Assembly (NCBI GenBank): GCA_001777655.1 | Contig: MFER01000002.1 | Coordinates: 1 to 34,842 of the forward strand | Reading direction: 5' to 3' | From: Candidatus Doudnabacteria bacterium RIFCSPHIGHO2_02_FULL_43_13b | Lineage (GTDB): Bacteria; Patescibacteriota; Doudnabacteria; UBA920; O2-02-FULL-48-8 | Length of the DNA stretch: 34,842 nt | Shown here: one piece after another, positions 1-8,573 of the stretch | Position numbering within the stretch: the stretch's first letter is position 1 | Layout of the letters: each line of letters starts with the position of its first letter | Position numbers and translations under genes: made by a program | The notes under the pieces: model-generated | Told to the model about the DNA's origin: nothing | What the model saw: the letters and a program-made list of their open reading frames with translations, nothing else | Databases searched by the model: none

Positions 1-31
1 TACTTTACAAACTTAACAGGGTGGTCACTAT

Positions 32-1519
32 CTATCTGAACCTAGACAGAGCTTTTTTAATCCGAGATAAAATTATTTCTCTGCCATTTGGTAAAACACC
101 GAACGCTTCCATGATCTCAAACGGTCCGGGAGAAGCTTTAAGTCCAGTTAAGGCGATTCGAAGCGGCCAAAGCATTGATCCTTTATCTTTGCCTGTAAGT
201 TCGTCCAAAAATTTCTTTTCAATTTCTTGTTTTGAAATTTGAAATTCGAAATTCGAAATTATTTTTTTTGCGTCAGACAAAGATTGTTTAATCTCTTCAT
301 TATTCATTTTTTTCCAGCGTAATAGTTCCGGATTGAACTCAGGCTCGCTGAAAAAATACCTAACCCTCTCCCCTATTTCAGATAGCTTTTTTAGTCGTCC
401 TTGTTCCAAAGCGATAATTTTGAATAAAAATTCTTTCGGGTATTTTTTAAATTCGGTGAAAGTTTCGGTTAAGTATGGTAAAAGTCGCAAGTGCAGCTCC
501 TCGATCTTCAGTTCGCGAATATACACGCCATTGAGCCAGTCGAGTTTTTCCAAATCGAAAACCGCCCCGGACTTATTTAGTTTCTCGAAAGAGAATTCCT
601 CAATCAATTCATCCAGGGTAAATTTTTCCTGCTCGGTTTTTGGATTCCAACCGAGTAATGCCACGAAATTTAAGAGCGCTTCCGGCAGGTATCCTTGTTC
701 CAAAAAGTCTTTGACCGCCACGTCTCCTTCTCTTTTTGAAAGTTTTTTCCGCGATTTGGAAAGCAGCAGGGGCAAATGCGCAAATTTCGGCAATTCCCAC
801 CCAAACGACGAATAAATCAAAATATGCTTGGGCGTGGACGGGATCCACTCTTCTCCGCGAATCACATAATTGACGCCCATCAAATAATCATCCACCACCA
901 CAGCTAGATGGTAAGTTGGGAAACCATCTGATTTGAGCAAAACTTGATCGTCCAAATCGTTGGTTGAGATTTCAATTTGGCCATGAACCAGATCGGTAAA
1001 TCGGATTTGCTGATTTGGCGGGACGTTTAATCGAATTACTTTAGGTTCATTATTTTTAATCTTGTTTTGAATTTCTTCTTTTGTTAGTTTAAGACAGAGC
1101 TTGTCGTATTTGGGTGGTATTTTTTTGGCTGTCTGTTCACTGCGTAAGGCTGTCAATCTTTCTTGGCTGCAAAAACAATAATAAGCGTTTCCCCGATTAA
1201 CTAAGTCTTCCGCATATTTTTTATAAAGACCTAATCTTTTCGATTGCAGGTAAGGTCCTCGATCTCCTTTTTCTAAAACTACCCCATCCCAATAAAAACC
1301 TTCGTCGGGATTAAGTTTAAAATCCGTCAGAGTCTGAACTATATTTTCAAGCGCCCCTGGAACATTTCTTGCTTGATCAGTGTCTTCTATTCGTAGGATA
1401 AACTTGCCGTTGTTTTTTTTAGCCCATAGAAATTCAAACAAAGCGGTGCGCAACCCGCCAATGTGTAAAAATCCCGTGGGACTGGGAGCGAATCTAGTTC
1501 TAACTTCTACTCGATCCAT
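32..1519 (-). CDS. gltX: Glutamyl-tRNA synthetase
   Basis: RTRFAPSPTGFLHIGGLRTALFEF (HIGH-type) and KLSKREG (KMSKS-type) motifs. The ORF track start at 1567 is upstream; MDRVEVRTRFAPSPTG at 1519 is the likely start. Confidence 0.96.
   Translation of the reverse strand: MDRVEVRTRFAPSPTGFLHIGGLRTALFEFLWAKKNNGKFILRIEDTDQARNVPGALENIVQTLTDFKLNPDEGFYWDGVVLEKGDRGPYLQSKRLGLYKKYAEDLVNRGNAYYCFCSQERLTALRSEQTAKKIPPKYDKLCLKLTKEEIQNKIKNNEPKVIRLNVPPNQQIRFTDLVHGQIEISTNDLDDQVLLKSDGFPTYHLAVVVDDYLMGVNYVIRGEEWIPSTPKHILIYSSFGWELPKFAHLPLLLSKSRKKLSKREGDVAVKDFLEQGYLPEALLNFVALLGWNPKTEQEKFTLDELIEEFSFEKLNKSGAVFDLEKLDWLNGVYIRELKIEELHLRLLPYLTETFTEFKKYPKEFLFKIIALEQGRLKKLSEIGERVRYFFSEPEFNPELLRWKKMNNEEIKQSLSDAKKIISNFEFQISKQEIEKKFLDELTGKDKGSMLWPLRIALTGLKASPGPFEIMEAFGVLPNGREIILSRIKKALSRFR
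234..261. repeat. 7-nt-period tandem repeat in gltX
   Basis: GAAATTT GAAATTC GAAATTC GAAATTA. Confidence 0.9.
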
Positions 1520-2333
1520 GTTTTCTTTTATATTGATAAATTTTCCATATAAATACCAAGACTGCATTCCAAATGCGAATTATCCGCCATGGTTGGGTAA
1601 TTAGCCTCCACAGCCACTCCAAGCCTATCAGATGCATAAATTTAGGTGGTACAAGCCGCTTTCCAGCTAAATAGTCAAATGTTCCACCTAGGCCGATTAC
1701 GACCCTGCAGTTGAGATTCTGCAGATTTTGAGCAATCCAGAATTCCTGTTTGGGAGGAGAATATGCTATAAGTAGTATATCAGAATTACTTCGAGCAATC
1801 TCCTCGACAATTTTTTCATCAAAAAGTCGTCCCGAAATGACTAGTTTAATGTTCAGGTTTGGAAATAATTTTTTTAACCGGGATGCCGCTTGTGTGGCCA
1901 CATTTCCTTGCCCTCCCACCAAACTGACAGAGTAATTGTTGTCAGTTGCGGATTTAGCCAAATCATAAATTAATTTGCTTCCGGTAATTTGTTCTTTAAT
2001 GATTGTTCTGACGTAATCTGGTTTGAGTACAATGGCTGCTCCAGTGTAGATTATTTGCCAGAGCGCCTGAATGTAAGTTAGCAGTTTATATTTTATTGTT
2101 GGTAGTGAGAGAAATTTGGCGGCCCACAATATCCCTATTCCATCGGGTAGGGCTATTGCTGCATTATTGAGAACCTGTTTATAATCAGGATCGTCAAGGG
2201 CAAAAACTACAAGTTCGGAATAAGGCGTGACAATGTATACATTTTTATCCGATCGGACAAAATTGTATATTTCCCGGATTACTGCCTCTTTGCTTAAATT
2301 ATCAATTAATACCCCAGCAACGTTGACCTTCAT
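1500..2333 (-). CDS. WecG/TagA/CpsF family glycosyltransferase
   Basis: NVYIVTPYSELVVFALDDPDYKQVLNNAAIALPDGIGILWAAKFL and a later GLGGTFDYLAGKRLVPPKFMHLIGLEWLWRLITQPWR block, typical of the family. Overlaps the gltX start. Confidence 0.92.
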   Translation of the reverse strand: MKVNVAGVLIDNLSKEAVIREIYNFVRSDKNVYIVTPYSELVVFALDDPDYKQVLNNAAIALPDGIGILWAAKFLSLPTIKYKLLTYIQALWQIIYTGAAIVLKPDYVRTIIKEQITGSKLIYDLAKSATDNNYSVSLVGGQGNVATQAASRLKKLFPNLNIKLVISGRLFDEKIVEEIARSNSDILLIAYSPPKQEFWIAQNLQNLNCRVVIGLGGTFDYLAGKRLVPPKFMHLIGLEWLWRLITQPWRIIRIWNAVLVFIWKIYQYKRKHGSSRS

Positions 2334-2860
2334 AAAAGACTTTCCTCCTTAATTGGTATATGTTTCGCGTGACTTTCTAAAAGTTGACTTTCATAAAGCA
2401 CTACCCTATCCGCCAAAAAATTAAGTTTGCTGAGTTCTTCGTGGGGATAATTTTCGATTTTTCTTTTGGGAAACATATTATTATCCATATGGACCGAAGC
2501 TAGCTTTACGTGAGGGTAAAAGGAACGGTCTTGAAAATTAAAGCCAAGGTTTTTGAAATTTTTTTCCAGCTCTTTTTGAAACTTCATAATTGGATCGTTT
2601 TTCGATACAGTGAGGTGAATTTGATGATAAAACATTTGAAGACGGCTAAATTCCACTAAAAATGATTTTTGTCCCTGACAGAACTTAGAAAAGGTCTGGG
2701 TTAAACCCCCGAGTCGATCAGAACTTACCTCACCAAAAAAATTCAGGGTTATGTGTAAGTTTATCGTATTGATATAAGAAATCGGCAATCGCCCGCGAGT
2801 GATTGAGACTAAGAGATCCTTCGTGGATTGTGGCAGAGGAAGAGCGGTGAAGATACGCAT
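2330..2860 (-). CDS. thpR: RNA 2',3'-cyclic phosphodiesterase (2'-5' RNA ligase family)
   Basis: Two HxTx-like motifs (HITLNFFGEV; HVKLASV) and MRIFTALPLP N-terminus. 4-nt overlap with the downstream gene. Confidence 0.88.
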   Translation of the reverse strand: MRIFTALPLPQSTKDLLVSITRGRLPISYINTINLHITLNFFGEVSSDRLGGLTQTFSKFCQGQKSFLVEFSRLQMFYHQIHLTVSKNDPIMKFQKELEKNFKNLGFNFQDRSFYPHVKLASVHMDNNMFPKRKIENYPHEELSKLNFLADRVVLYESQLLESHAKHIPIKEESLL

Positions 2861-2904
2861 AATTACTTTCAATTATAGCATAATTTTGATAGAATATTCT
2901 TATT

Positions 2905-3147
2905 ATGGATATCAAACGCCAGTTCAAAAAGAATCGGTTCCTCCACTCCCCTGCTCATGTGCTGGCTGACGAACTCTCAATTAAATTGAACGACAAGAAA
3001 CATTTCGGATTCTATTTGAAAATGGCCACGATTTATGATCATAGTTTTTTACGTAGATTGGCCGGTGAAGTTTTAGAAAGTAAGTCGGCAAAAAAAACAG
3101 GAGCACTGTTTGCTTATTTGATAAAAAAGAATAAACCAAATGCTTAA
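2905..3147 (+). CDS. Small conserved hypothetical protein (80 aa)
   Basis: Intact ORF overlapping def by 8 nt, in the same operon direction. -10-like TAGAAT about 9 nt upstream and no obvious Shine-Dalgarno. Confidence 0.75.
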   Translation: MDIKRQFKKNRFLHSPAHVLADELSIKLNDKKHFGFYLKMATIYDHSFLRRLAGEVLESKSAKKTGALFAYLIKKNKPNA

Positions 3148-3616
3148 AATAATTATTGTTCCCAATCCAATTTTAACCCAAAAAACTGAACTAGTCTCAA
3201 AATTTGATTCGGCTCTTTCGAAATTAACCAGTCAAATGATCGCCGCCTGCAGAAACGCCAGCGGGATCGGATTGGCTGCGCCTCAGATCGGTAAATCAAT
3301 CCGCCTTTGTATTATAAACTTGGAGCACATGGGGATGCCGCCGTTTGCTCTGGTCAACCCGAAAATTGTAAAAAAATCCTGGAAGAAAGTGGAATTGGAA
3401 GAAGGTTGCCTTTCAATCCCAGGCGTATGTGGTATCGTTAGGCGTCCTCAAAAAATTACGATCAAAGCGAAAAATCTTGACGGTGAAGAAAAAAAGTTTG
3501 AAGCTGATGGATTGGTCTCTCGCGTTATTCAACATGAGGTCGATCATTTGGACGGGATATTATTTACCAGTAAAATTATTAGGCGGACTGATCCGAAGCC
3601 GCAAGAAAAAATGTGA
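3140..3616 (+). CDS. def: Peptide deformylase
   Basis: GIGLAAPQIG, EGCLSIPG and QHEVDHLDGILF motifs. Confidence 0.96.
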   Translation: MLKIIIVPNPILTQKTELVSKFDSALSKLTSQMIAACRNASGIGLAAPQIGKSIRLCIINLEHMGMPPFALVNPKIVKKSWKKVELEEGCLSIPGVCGIVRRPQKITIKAKNLDGEEKKFEADGLVSRVIQHEVDHLDGILFTSKIIRRTDPKPQEKM

Positions 3617-4539
3617 TGCCTAAGAAAATTATCTTTGTTGGTACAACTGAATTTGGCATCCCAACGTTAGAAAAGCTCATGAAGGATTACGAGCTTGTCT
3701 TAATCATAACGCAGCCTGATAAACCAGCTGGTCGTGATAAGAAACTGACTCCTCCGCCGATCAAAACTTGGGCTGAGAAAAATAACATTAAAGTTCTTCA
3801 GCCTCAAAAAATTCTAGATTCTAAATTACAGATTTTAGATCCCCAGCCTGATTTGATGATTGTAGCCGCTTACGGGCAAATAATTCCGAAAGAAATACTA
3901 GATCTTCCCAAATTCGGCTCGATCAATATTCATGGCTCAATTTTACCTAAATACCGAGGTGCTTCGCCTATTCAAGCTGCCATTGCCAACGGCGACGCCG
4001 AAACAGGAATCACCCTGATTCAAATGGATGAAAAGATGGATCATGGGCCTCTGATCGCGGCTAAGACAATCAATATTAACAGTAACGATAATTACATGAC
4101 ACTTCACAAAAAATTGTCGGATACTGCGGCGGATTTGGTTGCCGAAACTTTACCCAAGTGGGTTTCAGGTGAAATCAAACCATACGAACAAAATCATGAA
4201 AAAGCTACTTTTGTCCATTTGCTATCAAAAAATGACAGCAAGATCAATTGGTCAAGACCCTCAATCGAGATTGACCGCCAAATCCGCGCTTTTAATCCGG
4301 AGCCTGGCACTTGGACGACGCTTGCCAATAAACATCTTAAAATTCTGGCAGCTGAAATTATTGCTGATCATAAAATAGAATTGCCGGGCAAGCTCTACGT
4401 CGCCAATGGCGAGCTGGCGGTAAAATGTTTGGATAGCGGTCTGCTTTTGAAAAAAGTCAAACCGGAAGGCAAAAATGAAATGACCGGCAAGGATTTCCTC
4501 AACGGTCTGAAGAATCTAAACAATAAAATATTTATTTAA
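3616..4539 (+). CDS. fmt: Methionyl-tRNA formyltransferase
   Basis: FVGTTEFGIPTLEKL, INIHGSILPKYRGASPIQAAIANGDAETGITLIQMDEKMDHGP. Start ATG 3616 (or GTG 3613) overlaps the def TGA stop. Confidence 0.96.
   Translation: MPKKIIFVGTTEFGIPTLEKLMKDYELVLIITQPDKPAGRDKKLTPPPIKTWAEKNNIKVLQPQKILDSKLQILDPQPDLMIVAAYGQIIPKEILDLPKFGSINIHGSILPKYRGASPIQAAIANGDAETGITLIQMDEKMDHGPLIAAKTININSNDNYMTLHKKLSDTAADLVAETLPKWVSGEIKPYEQNHEKATFVHLLSKNDSKINWSRPSIEIDRQIRAFNPEPGTWTTLANKHLKILAAEIIADHKIELPGKLYVANGELAVKCLDSGLLLKKVKPEGKNEMTGKDFLNGLKNLNNKIFI
3811..3845. repeat. 7-nt-period degenerate tandem repeat in fmt
   Basis: ATTCTAG ATTCTAA ATTACAG ATTTTAG ATCCCCA. Confidence 0.8.
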
Positions 4540-5228
4540 GCAATCGAGCGGCCGCCATCCACAAATAAGACTTGACCAGTCACAAAATCGGCTTCCAGTA
4601 AATACAAGACGGTTTTAGAAATTTCTTCCGCCCCGCCCCATTTTTGAAGCGGGGTGCTTTTTAACACCTCAGCGTTATCCTCATCCGAAAAATCCGCGGG
4701 CTTGAGGATCGGCCCTGGTGCAATACAGTTAACCAAAATATTCGGCGCCAGCTCCTTCGCCAAAGACTTAGTTAGCCCTTGTATCGCTGATTTCGCGACA
4801 TTATAAGGCAAGTAATCTTTATAGGGTTGAGTCATGACTGACCAGTCAGAGATCAGAATAATTTTACCTTGCTTCATTTCATCAGCCACTGTTTTGGCCA
4901 CCAAAAATGCGCTCTTGGCAATCACATTCATATTCTCATCCCAATCTTTCTCTGAAAGACTGGACCAGGGAGTGGCTTTGTATATTGCAGCCATGTGAAT
5001 CAAGCCATCAATGTGGCCATAGTGTTTTTTTGTTTTAGAAACAACATCGGCAACTTGTTTGGAATCTGTCAGATCAGCCCGGATATACAAAACACTCTCA
5101 CCAAGCTCAGGCTTAGTCGTCATGTAAGTGACAGCTATCTTAACGCCTTTATCAATTAAGGCCTTTGCTACATCCTGGCCAATTCTCGCCACACCGGTCA
5201 AAATCAATGCTTTATCTTTAATAGTCAT
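4536..5228 (-). CDS. Short-chain dehydrogenase/reductase (SDR)
   Basis: N-terminal Rossmann-like segment (ALILTGVARIGQDVAKAL), YNVAKSA catalytic YxxxK, C-terminal VTGQVLFVDGGRSI. Confidence 0.9.
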   Translation of the reverse strand: MTIKDKALILTGVARIGQDVAKALIDKGVKIAVTYMTTKPELGESVLYIRADLTDSKQVADVVSKTKKHYGHIDGLIHMAAIYKATPWSSLSEKDWDENMNVIAKSAFLVAKTVADEMKQGKIILISDWSVMTQPYKDYLPYNVAKSAIQGLTKSLAKELAPNILVNCIAPGPILKPADFSDEDNAEVLKSTPLQKWGGAEEISKTVLYLLEADFVTGQVLFVDGGRSIA

Positions 5229-5233
5229 TTTTC

Positions 5234-5268
5234 TAATTACTTATTACTCTTTACTAATTACTATCACC
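5234..5268. repeat. 7-nt-period degenerate tandem repeat at the SDR / PQQ-dehydrogenase junction
   Basis: TAATTAC TTATTAC TCTTTAC TAATTAC TATCACC. Confidence 0.8.
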
Positions 5269-6447
5269 AGTGTAACTAATTTTATAAATCACCCCGGCTT
5301 TGTCGTCAGACACAAACATTGTCCCTCCTGACTGGATCAAAATATCCACCGGCCGGCCGAGGGCGGAATTTCCTTGCAACCACCCTGTCACAAAATCCTC
5401 TGTGCCTTCGTAATTGCCTTGAGCGTCTAGTTTGATTCGAACCAACTTGTAACCCGTAGGCACAGACCGGTTCCAGGAACCATGAAAAGCGACGATGAGG
5501 TCATACCAGAAATCTTCTGGCCAACCTTCTTCTGGAACAAACGCCAATCCTAAAGGCGCCGAATGAGCCTGCATTTCTACGACTGGTGGAGTCTTATCAA
5601 GGCAAGGATCTTGTATGTAGACATTTTTATCGAAGTTTGTATCATGAATATTTTTTCCGAAGCAGTTGGGCCAGCCGTAATTTTTGCCTTCTTCCAAAAT
5701 ATTGATTTCGTCAGGCGGTATATCATCTCCCAACAAATCGCGGCCCATGTCTGTCCCCCACATCCGACCATCAACATAACTCCAATCAAAAAAGACGGTG
5801 TTACGAAGACCTGAAGCGAATTTTTTAAAATCACTGCCGTCACGATTTAGGGTATAAATCGCCGCCCTTCTTTCATCTTTTTCGACACAGACGTTGCAAG
5901 ATGAACCAATCGAGACATATAGTCGATCGTCTGGACCAAATTTTAATGTTCTCGTGAAATGCCCGCCACCCTGGGTTGGCAAATCAGCGATTTTCTGAGG
6001 ATCGGCGTCAGAGTAAACCGGTATTTTGGAAATTTTACCTCCCTCAGCATAATAAAGTATGAATGGTTCTTTATAATCAAAAACTAGTCCGTGGGGATTA
6101 TCCAGGTTGCGTAAAATACCGTCGCGCACGATCGGCACTATCTGATCTTTGATTTCAATGTAAGATATTTTTCCTAGACTTGTTTGTGAGACCCACATAT
6201 TGCCGAAGCCATCAAAGGCCATGACTCTCGCGCCTGGCAATCCTTTAGCGAAAATCTCGATTTTGAAATTGTCAGGTAATTTGAGGGGAAAATCTGTGGC
6301 ATTTTCTGAAGGGATAGTAGTGATATCCTCTGGGGGATTATTTATAGCCGGGCCGATCCCTCGGAGATTTTGATAATAAAAATAAAGGCCATACAGGATA
6401 GCGACTCCAACGAGGACAACAAGTAAATTTTTTATAAACTGCTTCAT
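5254..6447 (-). CDS. PQQ-dependent sugar dehydrogenase-like (soluble aldose dehydrogenase family), membrane-anchored
   Basis: N-terminal TM; GLVFDYKEP, GGGHFTRTLKFGPDDRLYVSIGSSCN, FASGLRNTVFFDW, PDEINILEEGKNYGWPNCFG, APLGLAFVPEEGWPEDFWYDLIVAFHGSWNRS, GRPVDILIQSGGTMFVSDDKAGVIYKI. Confidence 0.92.
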   Translation of the reverse strand: MKQFIKNLLVVLVGVAILYGLYFYYQNLRGIGPAINNPPEDITTIPSENATDFPLKLPDNFKIEIFAKGLPGARVMAFDGFGNMWVSQTSLGKISYIEIKDQIVPIVRDGILRNLDNPHGLVFDYKEPFILYYAEGGKISKIPVYSDADPQKIADLPTQGGGHFTRTLKFGPDDRLYVSIGSSCNVCVEKDERRAAIYTLNRDGSDFKKFASGLRNTVFFDWSYVDGRMWGTDMGRDLLGDDIPPDEINILEEGKNYGWPNCFGKNIHDTNFDKNVYIQDPCLDKTPPVVEMQAHSAPLGLAFVPEEGWPEDFWYDLIVAFHGSWNRSVPTGYKLVRIKLDAQGNYEGTEDFVTGWLQGNSALGRPVDILIQSGGTMFVSDDKAGVIYKISYTGDSN

Positions 6448-6449
6448 GT

Positions 6450-6839
6450 TTAGAATATATATTCTTTTTGGAGCTCCAAGACTTTAAAATCTATGCCGAT
6501 TTTTGGTAAGAAAATCTCAGGGATTTTATGATGACCGGTGAATAAGTTGGAATTAATTAAAGCGTCATGTACCGGAAAAGCAAATTTCGGCTTAATTTGC
6601 TTAGCGTAATCTACCGCATCGGAAATTTTTAGCCACAGACCCGCTACCGGCAAGGCCAAAATTTCCACCGACAGTTTAGGGTTATACAAGGCATCACCGG
6701 GGTAAAACAGCCGATCTCCAAAACGCGCAATCCTTTTTCTTCGATTAATAAGCAACAATGCCCTAGTCTCGTTATCTTCATATTTTTGCAAGTTCCAATT
6801 TAACTTTCTGGCCAAACCAGGTACGAGCATTTTTGGCAA
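6450..6839 (-). pseudogene. C-terminal fragment of an MBL-fold metallohydrolase (UlaG/lactonase-like)
   Basis: GDRLFYPGDALYNPKLSVEILALPVAGLWLKISDAVDYAKQIKPKFAFPVHDALIN resembles the C-terminal half of UlaG-like MBL proteins. The N-terminal half with HxHxDH is absent and the reading frame runs into the murI 3' end. Confidence 0.6.
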
Positions 6840-7572
6840 AATCTAAGCTTAATTTGGTTACGTATATCTTCCGTTGCCGCTTTTTGGTCAGTTTCTTGTC
6901 AATTTTTGGGTGTCTATTTAAATAATCCAAGAGTTTAATGGGAACGACCTTGTCCTGGCTGATTAATTTTATTCCCTTTCCTAAACTTTGCGCAAATTTG
7001 TCACCAATTATGGCGTAGTGGGTACAACCTAAGATCAAATTCTTTACCTTTTTATTTTCAATAATCGCCGAGTATTTTCTAACGGCCTTTTCTAATTTGG
7101 CGAGTTGGTTTGTTTCCAAAAGTGGGACGAGTTCCGGGGCGGGTATTTCCGAGATTTTAAGCGCAGAGTTAAGTTTTCGAAGTTCCCTCGTATAAGCCTT
7201 GGCTTTGACTGTTGCATTAGTGGCGATGACGCAGGTATCCCCCGCTTTAATTAATTCCACGGTTGGGCGTATTACACCCAAAACCCTTCGATCTTGATAA
7301 TACTTAGGTAAAAAATTTTGTTGAATTTTGCGAAGCGCTTGGGCGGAGGAAGTATTGCAAGCAACAATTACCAACTGGCAGCCTTGGCGGAACAAAAAAT
7401 CCACGCCTTTCGAAGTAAGTTCAAGAATTTGACGTTGGTTTTTCTCGCCATAGGGCAGATTTTTCGTGTCGCCCAAATAAACATAATCATATTTTGATAA
7501 ATCTTTGCTCATGACCATACTACTGAGCAAATATAACCCGCCTAATCCTGAGTCAAATACGCCAATTTTCAT
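6778..7572 (-). CDS. murI: Glutamate racemase
   Basis: MKIGVFDSGLGGLYLLSSM, YDYVYLGDTKNLPYGEK, IVACNTSSAQALRKIQ, NLILGCTHYAII. Confidence 0.96.
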   Translation of the reverse strand: MKIGVFDSGLGGLYLLSSMVMSKDLSKYDYVYLGDTKNLPYGEKNQRQILELTSKGVDFLFRQGCQLVIVACNTSSAQALRKIQQNFLPKYYQDRRVLGVIRPTVELIKAGDTCVIATNATVKAKAYTRELRKLNSALKISEIPAPELVPLLETNQLAKLEKAVRKYSAIIENKKVKNLILGCTHYAIIGDKFAQSLGKGIKLISQDKVVPIKLLDYLNRHPKIDKKLTKKRQRKIYVTKLSLDFAKNARTWFGQKVKLELAKI

Positions 7573-7675
7573 CCCGTTTAGAAATTTTGATTAGTTAATT
7601 ATGCGATTTAATTATATTATTCCCGTTGAATTTTATTTCACTGGCAAAGGTGCTTATGAGTATTTCTAACGGGAT
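7571..7675. repeat. Inverted repeat bounding the murI/PCD intergenic region
   Basis: ATCCCGTTTAGAAAT (7571-7585) and ATTTCTAACGGGAT (7662-7675), complementary with a single bulged T. Confidence 0.7.
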
Positions 7676-7999
7676 TCATATTTGGTCGATCTTGGCTGCC
7701 AAGATAAAATCATTCTCAGATAATCCACCGACAGCATGGGTCATAAGTTCGATGATGACTTTTTTGTAAGAAATATATAAATTGGGATGATGATCTTCAG
7801 CCTGGGCGATTAGCGCGATTTGGTTAGCAAAGCCCATGGACCCAACAAAGTTCTTAAATTTGAATTCCTTTAGTATTTTTTTGTCGTCAATTGACCTCCA
7901 ACCACGCGAAAGTTTGGGAAGAAACTTAGCGACTTCTGCTTTAGAAAACGCCGGCATTCCACCTTCGCAGGGTATACATTTTTTATCTGCAAGTTTCAT
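7676..7999 (-). CDS. 4a-hydroxytetrahydrobiopterin dehydratase (pterin-4-alpha-carbinolamine dehydratase)
   Basis: CEGGMPAFSKAEVAKFL, AEDHHPNLYISYKKVIIELMTHAVGGLSENDFILAAKID. Confidence 0.94.
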   Translation of the reverse strand: MKLADKKCIPCEGGMPAFSKAEVAKFLPKLSRGWRSIDDKKILKEFKFKNFVGSMGFANQIALIAQAEDHHPNLYISYKKVIIELMTHAVGGLSENDFILAAKIDQI

Positions 8000-8002
8000 A
8001 AT

Positions 8003-8557
8003 TTATTCTTCCTTGTAAGTAAACAACCCAACAAGTCTCGATTGGGCAACGATATGTCCTTCCATGGCCTTCTCCAAACTTGCTTTACCTTCGATTTCAG
8101 TTTCAGTCAGGTTTTGATCCAGGGCGTATAACTTAAAAAAATAACGATGCGTGCCGGACGGCGGGCACGGCGCGGTGTACGAAGCTCGACCAAGACTATT
8201 CGGGGCCATCTTTCCTGGCGGAGTAGCGTGTTCTTCAATTCCTTTGGTGTTTGGCGGCATATTATAAATTACCCAATGAACAAAGGTTCCGATTGGTGCG
8301 TCTGGATCATCCATAATCAAAGCTAGGCTTGAAGCGTTGGCGGGTACATCAAGAAATTCCAAAGGAGGACTGACACTACCTCCCCGGCAGCTATAAATTT
8401 CAGGTATTTGAGAATTATTAGTAAAGACAGAGCTCAAAATCGTCATATTTCCAACTTTTTTAAAATCTTCCTCGGCTTTTTGAGTTTTTTGATAATATCT
8501 AAAACCCCAGTAAGCCCCCACGATCATTACTACGAGGATTAAGATGATTCGTTTCAT
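8003..8557 (-). CDS. YbhB/YbcL family Raf-kinase-inhibitor-like (PEBP) protein
   Basis: IPEIYSCRGGSVSPPLEFLDVP, LIMDDPDAPIGTFVHWVIYNMPP, APCPPSGTHRYFFKLYALD; N-terminal TM/signal. Confidence 0.93.
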   Translation of the reverse strand: MKRIILILVVMIVGAYWGFRYYQKTQKAEEDFKKVGNMTILSSVFTNNSQIPEIYSCRGGSVSPPLEFLDVPANASSLALIMDDPDAPIGTFVHWVIYNMPPNTKGIEEHATPPGKMAPNSLGRASYTAPCPPSGTHRYFFKLYALDQNLTETEIEGKASLEKAMEGHIVAQSRLVGLFTYKEE

Positions 8558-8573
8558 TTACATCAAACTTAGA

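Noticed and set aside
333-848. Long ORFs on both strands inside gltX (160 aa plus, 79 aa minus)
   Set aside because: Antisense or out-of-frame to a clear gltX with intact motifs; no initiation signals or family features.
3140-3618. UGA recoding (genetic code 25, as in some CPR/SR1)
   Set aside because: UGA serves as a genuine stop (def ends TGA right at the fmt start), and no in-frame UGA is needed in the recognised CDSs.
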